Both the position numbers and the translations under genes were made by a program. From Nitrospira sp. (GTDB taxonomy: Bacteria > Nitrospirota > Nitrospiria > Nitrospirales > Nitrospiraceae): a DNA stretch of 59,674 nucleotides. Within the stretch, counting starts at the first letter, position 1; each line of letters starts with the position of its first letter. The notes beneath the pieces were generated by a model. It made no database searches, was not told the origin of the DNA, and saw only the letters and a list, made by a program, of their open reading frames with translations. Below, piece by piece: positions 52,908 through 59,674 of this stretch. Where the stretch lies: NCBI GenBank assembly GCA_024998685.1, contig JACOEH010000029.1:1-59674 (forward strand), given 5' to 3'.

Positions 52908-55058
52908 ATGGCGTCGATCGAGCCTTCTACCGAGAATTCGCATCGGGTCACGGAATCACCAGCGGACCTCGAGAAACCCGGCCTGTTCTTGAACCGTGAG
53001 CTTAGTTGGCTGCAATTCAACCTACGGGTCTTGGAGGAAGCGGAAGATGTGCGACATCCGCTGTTGGAACGCGTGAAGTTTCTGGCGATCTTCGCCACCA
53101 ACCTCGATGAATTCTTCATGATCAGAGTCTCAGGCCTGCGACGCCAGGTTGCCGGCGGAGCGGGAGAAACCCCACCCGATGCCATGACACCATCCGAACA
53201 AATGCTGGCGATATGCCGGGAAGTGATGGTCCATCTCGAGCGGCATCGGACTTGTTGGCAGCAGGATCTGTTGCCAAAACTGCGTGAGGCCGGCATTTAT
53301 GCGCTCTCGTATGGTGACCTGGAGCAGGCCGAACGGGACGGTCTTCGTCAGTACTTCCAGCGTGAGGTTTTCCCCACGCTCACCCCATTGGCCATTGATC
53401 CGACTCATCCATTTCCACATATTTCAAATCTGAGCTTCAACCTGGCCGTGGTGGTCAAGGATCCTGAGCGGGGTGACTGCTTCGCGCGCGTCAAGTTGCC
53501 CGATTCCTTTCGGCGTTTGGTTCCGGTTCCCGCTCAAGAAGGATCCACCCCGCAGGAGAAAGACCTCGGAGGAATCGGGAAAGTTCAACGGTTTGCTTGG
53601 TTGGAAGAGGTCGTGGCGGATAATCTGGATCTCCTGTTTCCCGGCTTGGAGATTGTCGCGTCCTATCCATTCCGCGTGACGCGAGACGCCGATGTGACGA
53701 TCGAGGCCGATGAAGCACCCGATCTGATTACGGCGGTGGAAGAGCAGCTCGAGTTGAGGGATTTCAATTCCGTGGTGCGTTTGGAACTGGCTGGGACCAC
53801 GCCGGACCATATTGCAGATATTTTGATCCGCAATCTACAGATCCCGTCATATCTCGTGTACACGGAACATGATCCGATCGGCATGGCGGGGCTTATGGAA
53901 CTCACCGCGCTCGAACGTCCCGATCTCAAAGATGCGCCTTTTCAGCCCGTCATGCCCGCGCTATTGAGTAAACCGGGTGGTGTGTTGGACGCTATCAGGC
54001 AAGATGATCTTTTGCTGTACCATCCTTACGATAGTTTTACGCCGGTCGTCGAGTTTGTCCGTGAAGCGGCCAACGATCCGAATGTCCTGGCGATCAAACA
54101 GACGTTGTATCGCGTGAACCCAAAATCCCCGATTATCGATGCGTTGATGGAAGCTCGGGTCAATGGGAAGCAGGTGGCCGTGCTGGTAGAGCTCAAGGCT
54201 CGTTTCGATGAAGAAAATAATATCGAATGGGCCCGAAAGCTCGAAGATGAAGGAGTACATGTCGTCTACGGGGTGCGCGGGCTCAAAACCCATGCGAAAG
54301 TGTGTCTCGTCGTCCGGCGCGAACCGGAGGGGATCCGACGGTACGTCCATCTCGGAACCGGCAACTATAATGTGCTGTCGAGTCGTATCTACACGGATCT
54401 GAGCTACTTCACGTGTGATCCCGCCATCGGCAGTGACGTGTCCGATCTGTTTAACGCGCTGACCGGGTACTCCAGGAAGGATGGCTACGCCAAATTGCTG
54501 GTCGCGCCGGCGGCGTTGCGGCGGGAGCTGCTCGATCGGATCGATCGCGAGATTCACTGTCACCTGAAAAACGGCGATGGGCATCTTGCATTCAAGATGA
54601 ATGCATTGGTGGATAAGGCATGCATTCAGGCGCTGTACCGTGCCGCACAGGCCGGTGTGAAGATTGAATTACAAGTGCGCGGCATCTGTTGTTTACGGCC
54701 AGGTATCCCCGGCATGAGCGAGGGGATTACGGTGACGTCCGTTGTCGGCCGTTTTCTCGAACATGCCCGGATTTATTATTTTCATAACGGGGGACAGGAT
54801 GAAGTGTTTCTTGGAAGCGCTGATCTCATGCCGCGCAATCTGGATCGCCGTGTGGAAATCCTCTTTCCGGTGCTTCATTCCCGCTGGCGGGAGGTCATCG
54901 TGCATGACATTCTCGACGTCAGTCTTCGCGATAATGTCCAAGCCAGACGGTTGCGTTCAGACGGGACCTACGAGCGTCTTACGCCTTTGGAAGGGGAACC
55001 AAGCGTCAATTCGCAGGACTGGTTTCTCAATCGCTGGAAAGCCAGATCCATGAGCTGA
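52908..55058 (+). CDS. ppk: Polyphosphate kinase 1
   Basis: Polymerises the gamma phosphate of ATP into polyphosphate, reversibly. 716 aa with the four PPK1 domains: FLNRELSWLQFNLRVLEEAE, DPTHPFPHISNLSFN, and the two phospholipase-D-like catalytic halves. The autophosphorylated His is in LKTHAKVCL at about residue 462 and the second His in FLEHARIYYFHNG at about 618. It begins directly after the corA stop. Confidence 0.96.
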   Translation: MASIEPSTENSHRVTESPADLEKPGLFLNRELSWLQFNLRVLEEAEDVRHPLLERVKFLAIFATNLDEFFMIRVSGLRRQVAGGAGETPPDAMTPSEQMLAICREVMVHLERHRTCWQQDLLPKLREAGIYALSYGDLEQAERDGLRQYFQREVFPTLTPLAIDPTHPFPHISNLSFNLAVVVKDPERGDCFARVKLPDSFRRLVPVPAQEGSTPQEKDLGGIGKVQRFAWLEEVVADNLDLLFPGLEIVASYPFRVTRDADVTIEADEAPDLITAVEEQLELRDFNSVVRLELAGTTPDHIADILIRNLQIPSYLVYTEHDPIGMAGLMELTALERPDLKDAPFQPVMPALLSKPGGVLDAIRQDDLLLYHPYDSFTPVVEFVREAANDPNVLAIKQTLYRVNPKSPIIDALMEARVNGKQVAVLVELKARFDEENNIEWARKLEDEGVHVVYGVRGLKTHAKVCLVVRREPEGIRRYVHLGTGNYNVLSSRIYTDLSYFTCDPAIGSDVSDLFNALTGYSRKDGYAKLLVAPAALRRELLDRIDREIHCHLKNGDGHLAFKMNALVDKACIQALYRAAQAGVKIELQVRGICCLRPGIPGMSEGITVTSVVGRFLEHARIYYFHNGGQDEVFLGSADLMPRNLDRRVEILFPVLHSRWREVIVHDILDVSLRDNVQARRLRSDGTYERLTPLEGEPSVNSQDWFLNRWKARSMS

Positions 55059-55232
55059 AGGTCCTTAAGCGCTTGTTGGGGATGTCGGAATGATCTTGTA
55101 ACGGGGGGTGCTCCAGATTGGATACAAATTGACGAAGCATCTCTGCCTCCCTCCGCTTTCGTTCATGTCACGTCAATATTCATGATCGTGTTGTCGTCCA
55201 TACAAAGACAGTTGCCGCAGCCTATCGATTCC

Positions 55233-55259
55233 TCAAACGATTGTTAACTGTTTCTTCAT
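55233..55259 (+). promoter_or_regulatory. 11-bp tandem repeat site H (weak), before the phytase gene
   Basis: TCAAA, TTAAC, TTCAT start at 55233, 55244, 55255, 100 bp before the ATG. Less regular than the other sites. No other feature found in 55059-55359. Confidence 0.35.
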
Positions 55260-55359
55260 GCCGGGCTAATGCAGTGGTAAACGTCCTGCCTTATGTTCCC
55301 CGCTGCGGATCATTGCTGCTTGAGACGACTTCACCCGTCATGCACACTTGGAGGGGATC

Positions 55360-56802
55360 ATGACATCGTTTCGTACACTGACTCTGGCTGTCAGTTTCAG
55401 TCTTATGGGCACCGTCACGGACCCAGCTGCACAGGCTGCGCCCGAATTCGTCAACGGCATGGCTCTCGATGGCGGGGCACTGGATCGTAGCGGCGGCATG
55501 GATGCCAATACGGGTCGAGTCGGTTATTTCTCAGATATGTACTACGACCATCAACGTAATCAATGGTGGGGCCTTTCTGACCGCGGACCCGGCGGTGGCC
55601 TTCTCAGTTATGAGACCCGCGTTCAGCGGTTTCGTTTGAAAGTCGACAAGAAAACAGGAGCAATCAGCGGCTTCAAGATCCTCAAGACCATCATTTTTAA
55701 GGATGAGAACGGCAACCCGATGAACGGGCTGGCTCCTAGCCCGTCCAACGTCCTGGGCAATGCTTTCGACCCGGAAGGGTTCGTCATCAACCCGCATAAT
55801 CACAGTTTTTATGTGTCGGACGAGTACGGCCCTTCTCTCTATGAGTTCAACGACAAAGGAATCCGAGTGAGAACCTTTGCCACCCCGACCAACTTGGTTC
55901 CTCGCGACAATGCCGGAATGCCCAACTTTGCCGGTGATACCGGAAACACCAGGGGCAAGCGGACCAACCGAGGGTTTGAAGGTCTCGCGATCAGCCCCGA
56001 TGGGACCTATGTGTATGCCATGCTGCAAAGTGCTATGCTGGACGAAGGTGGGGGGAACGGCCTATGCAACCGCATCGTCAAATTCAGCACCGTGACCGGC
56101 ACGGCAGTCGCCCAGTATGCCTACCAGATGGAAGGCTCCAGCCAGGGCCGCGGCATCTCCGCGCTTTTCGCGATCAACGATCACGAGTTTCTGGTATTGG
56201 AGCGTAATAACCGTGGACTCGAGGTAGGAGCTGAGCTCTCGCCCCCCAACAAAAAGCTCTACCGCATCGACATCACCGGGGCGACCGATTTCAGTCCTCC
56301 CGCTGCCCCATTCGCGGCCGCCAATTGTCCGGCCGGCAAGGTCACCAAGAACCCTGTTCCGTTCCTGGACCTCGCTGCCGATCCCCTGCCTGAGTTTGGG
56401 AACAAGGTGCCTGAGAAATGGGAAGGATTGGCCGTTGGCCCACGCTTGAAAGACGGCAGCTACGTGATGGTGGTCGGCACCGACAACGATTACAGCGTGA
56501 CCCAGAACGCCGTCGGCCAGCAGTTCGACGTCTACTTCCGTGTCGCTGACACTGATCCGTTCGTCAGTTCGATCCAGTGTCCGCTCGGCTTGATCACCGG
56601 CTGTTTTACGACAGCCGATATCGCGGCCGATGGCGACATCGACGTGATGTTCGACCTACCCAATGACGGGAGCGACAAGTTACTCCCTGGAGTGCTGCAC
56701 GCCTACAAAGTCTCGGCCGCCGACCTCGACAACTTTGTCCAACCTAGTGGCCAGGACAAGAAAGAGGGGGGTGACGATCACGAAAAAGATGATGACGAAT
56801 GA
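55360..56802 (+). CDS. Esterase-like phytase family protein, intact copy
   Basis: 480 aa, secreted (signal peptide to AQA/AP). The phytase-like beta-propeller shows NTGRVGYFSDMYYDHQ, NAFDPEGFVINPHNHSFYVS, RGFEGLAISPDGTYVYAM and KWEGLAVGP, with many acidic calcium-type loops. Ends in an acidic tail (GGDDHEKDDDE). Expected to release phosphate from organic esters outside the inner membrane; activity is inferred. GGAGGGG before the ATG. Two relics of the same gene lie at 42879 and 48383. Confidence 0.85.
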   Translation: MTSFRTLTLAVSFSLMGTVTDPAAQAAPEFVNGMALDGGALDRSGGMDANTGRVGYFSDMYYDHQRNQWWGLSDRGPGGGLLSYETRVQRFRLKVDKKTGAISGFKILKTIIFKDENGNPMNGLAPSPSNVLGNAFDPEGFVINPHNHSFYVSDEYGPSLYEFNDKGIRVRTFATPTNLVPRDNAGMPNFAGDTGNTRGKRTNRGFEGLAISPDGTYVYAMLQSAMLDEGGGNGLCNRIVKFSTVTGTAVAQYAYQMEGSSQGRGISALFAINDHEFLVLERNNRGLEVGAELSPPNKKLYRIDITGATDFSPPAAPFAAANCPAGKVTKNPVPFLDLAADPLPEFGNKVPEKWEGLAVGPRLKDGSYVMVVGTDNDYSVTQNAVGQQFDVYFRVADTDPFVSSIQCPLGLITGCFTTADIAADGDIDVMFDLPNDGSDKLLPGVLHAYKVSAADLDNFVQPSGQDKKEGGDDHEKDDDE

Positions 56803-56963
56803 GTAAGTCGTCGAGACGAGCTAAAGAGGTCTGACCGATATGACCCTGAACCGATAGCGATGCTGCGTGCACCGGTGGGTGACGGTAAACCAACTCGTTA
56901 CACGTTGGTCAGGGATTGGTTTTGGGTCTGTGGGACCCCAGTGCCACTCTCATTATTGTCTCG

Positions 56964-58389
56964 TTACCTTCGCATGTTTTGTAGGAGTCGTTCGCAACCC
57001 CGCCAGAAGGATTCGAATCGAGTAACTTGTTCATCTTCTATTTGTCCAAAATCCTGGTCTTCGTCCTGCAAGCGGGCAAGACGAGCCGACACATCTCGGT
57101 ACTTGTGCTGTCTCCGGTCCAATACCACATAGACCTCCCGAGCTTCACCATACAGTCCTTGGGATTCAAGGGTTCGAGCCAATAAATACTGCACCGTTAC
57201 GCTTTCGTCCTGGGTGGCCGGTCGGCGCTTGGAAGCTGCTCGTATCGCCGTTAATGCGTCGTCGTGCTGCCCCATCGCCTTGAGACAAAGTCCCTTCTGT
57301 GCCAGTGCTCGAACCGCCCAGGAGGAGTCCTCCTTGGACAACCTATCGAACAACCGGATCGCTTTCGTGTATCCCCCTGATTCCTTCAGCGTCATTCCTT
57401 CGCGATACATCGATAACGGATCCGGCATGCAGACGATCTCGCCCTGTTGCAGCTGCTCAGAATGCCGCGTCTGCCCATCTACTTGAACGTGTCTACCTAC
57501 CAACGAATCAATCTCGCCTCGCTCTGCGCTCAGTTCAGGTTCAGGCAAATCGACATCTTCCGGTAAAACCACGAACGGAAGCACGCCATGCTTGGCCCGG
57601 ACGACCGCAGCTGCCAGGAGAACACGGGCGGTAATCGTGCCGGCCTGTTCCGCGTATCCGTAGACGAGGGCATGATCGCAGAGTTGGTTGATGAGCCGAG
57701 GAATCCCCCCCGGTCAGACGGAACGCGATTCGGCCGGCGAGTGTCGTAAACAGCTGCGAGGACCGACCCGCCACCTGAAGACGGTGATCGATGTAGGCGA
57801 CTGTCTCATTCTCCGAGAGTCCATCCAATACGTATTCCACACCGATCCGCTGAGCGAACTGCACCATCTCGAACCCCTTGAGGAGATCCTGAAGACCTCG
57901 TTGTCCGGATAACAGAATCTGCAACGATCGGCGTCGCCCATCGTTGAGATTCGAGAGCAGCCGGAGCTCTTCCAAGACTCCGGCTCCGACATTTTGCGCC
58001 TCATCGAGAATCAAGAGGACCCGTCGCCCGATGCTATGCTCATGCTCAAGAAATCTCGCAAACTCATGAAAAATATCGACCTCGCTCTTCCCGTTGGTCG
58101 GTAGGCCGAAAGAGGCCGCGATCCAGGGCATGAGCCCTCCCAGCCCGCTGTGGACGTTCGATAAAATACCGATGACCCAGGGATGGTGGGACTGGTCCAG
58201 CAACCGGTTCAACAAGGTCGTTTTCCCCGTGCCGGGATGCCCCGTGATGACAATGAATGCAGACCCGTCTGCCAACCCGTACTCCAACAGGCTCAACGCC
58301 ATCTTGTGCTTGGCTCCCAAGTAGAGAAACTCGGGATCCGGCAACAAGGTAAAGGGCTTTGTTTTCAGTTGGTAGTAGGTTTCGTACAT
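56964..58389 (-). pseudogene. ExeA/GspA-like AAA ATPase with TPR tail, frameshifted
   Basis: MYETYYQLKTKPFTLLPDPE is the family start; Walker A GHPGTGKTT at about 50-58; Walker B VLLILDEAQN. At 57706-57712 a run of seven G (minus strand) throws the frame into a long tail. With six G the protein goes on as RLTGGIPRLINQLCDHALVY and into a TPR-like part (EGMTLKESGGYTKAIRLFDR). Corrected length about 474 aa. An IS5-type element lies 10 bp before the ATG. Homopolymer error or true inactivation. Confidence 0.75.
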
Positions 58390-58398
58390 CTGAACTAG

Positions 58399-59227
58399 GC
58401 TCTGTCGACATTTAGCGAACATTGCGCGAGAATCTCCCCACCGAGGAGGTTCTCGAGGTTCTCATGGACTATACGAAGCACCTACGCGAGGATCAGTGGG
58501 AACGGATTAAAGATTCGCTTCCTGGCAAAGCTGGCGACGTGGGCCGCACGGGCGATAATCGGCGCTTTATCGAGGCGGTGATGTGGATGGGACGCACCGG
58601 TGCCCCCTGGCGCTCGTTGCCTCGCGTGTATGGACCGTGGTCTGGGGTTCACCAACGGTTCCGACGGTGGGCAAAAGCAGGGATCTGGCAAATGGTGTGC
58701 AATACCTTGGCAGTCGATGCCGACACGGAATGGCTGATGATCGATGCCACTATCATTCGCGCCCATCAACACGCAGCGGGCGCAAAAGGGGGCAGCAGAC
58801 GCAGGCAGTAGGGCGTTGCCGGGGCGGGTTTACCACGAAACTGCATGCCGTGTGCGATGCGTTGGGCAACCCGCTCCGGTTCATCGTGACGGGAGGCGAA
58901 CGGTATGACAGTACACAAGCCAGGCCCTGTTGGAAGGGTTCCATGCCCACGCCGTGCTGGCCGACAAGGGCTATGATGCGGATGAGCTGGTCAAATCGAT
59001 TCAACAGACTGGGGCCTTGGTGGTAATCCCCTCGAGATCGAATCGGACGGTCCTCCGCAACTACGACAAAGCGCTGTACAAGGAGCGCAATCTGGTGGAA
59101 CGGATGTTTGGGTACCTCACGCATTTCCGTCGGGTGGCGACGCGGTACGACAAGACCGCGCTCTCCTTCCTGTCGTTCGTCCAGCTTGCGGCCAGCTACT
59201 TATGGCTCAAGTAAATGTCGACAGAAC
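58399..59227 (+). mobile_element. IS5-family insertion sequence (IS427-like)
   Basis: 829 bp with terminal inverted repeats GCTCTGTCGACATTTA and TAAATGTCGACAGAAC (15 of 16 match). It is flanked by the 4-bp repeat CTAG (58395-58398 and 59228-59231), which fits the YTAR target of IS5 elements. Confidence 0.88.
58464..59214 (+). pseudogene. IS5-family transposase, two frame changes
   Basis: Part 1 (58464-58811) has LREDQWERIKDSLPGK and the first catalytic Asp in LMIDATIIRAHQH. A -1 change at AAAAGGGGG near 58785 leads to GRCRGGFTTKLHAVCDALGN; this may be the normal programmed shift of the group. A second change near 58920 is needed to reach LADKGYDAD (second Asp) and ERNLVERMFGYL (Glu). The second shift looks like damage. 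Confidence 0.8.
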
Positions 59228-59231
59228 CTAG

Positions 59232-59490
59232 CCTATTCTTCCGGCTGCTGGTCAGACGCTACGAGCGCAGCAGTTTGATCGTGACCAGCAATAAAGGCTT
59301 CGCCGACTGGGGCGAAGTCTTCAACGACCAGGTCTTGGCTACCGCAATCCTGGATCGGCTGCTGCATCATGCGACGACGCTCAACATCAAGGGCGAGAGC
59401 TACCGGCTGCGCGAGAAGAAGAAGGCCGGGCTCTTGGGCCGCCGAGTAGTGCCGGTGGCAGAGGAGGTCCCCACCGATGCCTCAGTCTAG
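59232..59490 (+). pseudogene. IS21 IstB helper ATPase, C-terminal fragment
   Basis: LFFRLLVRRYERSSLIVTSN, then DWGEVFNDQVLATAILDRLL and SYRLREKKKAGLL are the IstB C-terminus. The front with the Walker A site is missing; the fragment begins at the target site of the IS5-type element. Confidence 0.85.
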
Positions 59491-59500
59491 CCACAACAAC

Positions 59501-59565
59501 TGGACAATCTCATCGGTAAAAAGTGGACATCTCACATCGGTGATTTGTGGACAACCAACTTCGGT
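59501..59565. repeat. Three tandem IS21-type terminal repeats
   Basis: TGGACA...TCGGT units start at 59501, 59524 and 59548 (17-18 bp each, 23-24 bp apart), as found at the ends of IS21 elements. Confidence 0.65.
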
Positions 59566-59575
59566 CTTGACACTG

Positions 59576-59674
59576 ATGTTACGCCATCCCACACTCGCCG
59601 CCCTGGAGCCCCTGAAACTCACCGGCATGGCCACCGCCTTGGCGGAACAACTGGAGATGCCGGATATCCAGCGG
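59576..59674 (+). CDS. IstB-like protein, N-terminal part (runs off the window)
   Basis: MLRHPTLAALEPLKLTGMAT, then ALAEQLEMPDIQR, the usual start of IstB proteins. The gene continues beyond the window. No istA precedes it here. Confidence 0.7.
   Translation, partial: MLRHPTLAALEPLKLTGMATALAEQLEMPDIQR

Overview
The window reads as a chromosomal segment of a diderm, GC-rich bacterium. Gene content and protein style (leuS-lptE-holA, zapA-rny-ymdB-xseAB, paired M16 peptidases, an esterase-like phytase family, and degraded REP-associated transposases with a conserved upstream tag) suggest a Nitrospira-type member of the Nitrospirota. That assignment is inference; there is no rRNA gene here to test it.

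Left part (0-8.2 kb): housekeeping genes. pyrF, rpsT, the leuS-lptE-holA operon, a SAM methyltransferase, a HAD nucleotidase and der. From 8.2 to 12.1 kb lies a small accessory patch: a PIN/RHH toxin-antitoxin pair flanked by a 29-bp direct repeat, two degraded RAYT remnants bracketing three small lipoprotein genes (one with a stop codon in its signal peptide), and a ferredoxin-reductase-like gene broken by a one-base frameshift.

12.2-17.5 kb holds an ECF sigma/anti-sigma pair between two exported proteins of unknown function, then aat and a rhodanese. 17.5-24.6 kb is a long minus-strand set running zapB-zapA-(candidate structured RNA)-rny-ymdB-xseA-xseB-tlyA-SDR epimerase, started by a near-consensus sigma70 promoter. 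24.6-41.4 kb carries a Slt-type transglycosylase, rlmN, an M16 peptidase pair, larE, an F0-only ATP synthase operon (atpI/Z-B-E-F), pabB-pabC, a second lytic transglycosylase, nadB, a 31-codon bS22/COX24-like gene and an MsbA-like ABC exporter.

41.4-56.8 kb is the most interesting region. It opens with an orphan PhoB-like response regulator. Eight intergenic sites carry 11-bp-periodic tandem repeats of a TTAAC/GTAAC-like pentamer, mostly 60-190 bp upstream of a start. The genes behind them are the regulator itself, a DksA/TraR-type zinc finger protein, an RMD1/DUF155-like membrane protein, an atypical pyruvate kinase, small unknown proteins, a CBS protein followed by CYTH-CHAD, CorA and polyphosphate kinase genes, and an esterase-like phytase. 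I read this as a candidate phosphate/polyphosphate regulon. Two deletion relics of the phytase gene, a duplicated gene fragment and two tandem tiny membrane ORFs show that the region has been rearranged.

The right end (56.8-59.7 kb) has an ExeA/GspA-like ATPase gene broken by a G7 homopolymer frameshift. An IS5-family element (829 bp, CTAG target repeat) sits 10 bp before its start codon, and IS21-family istB fragments follow.
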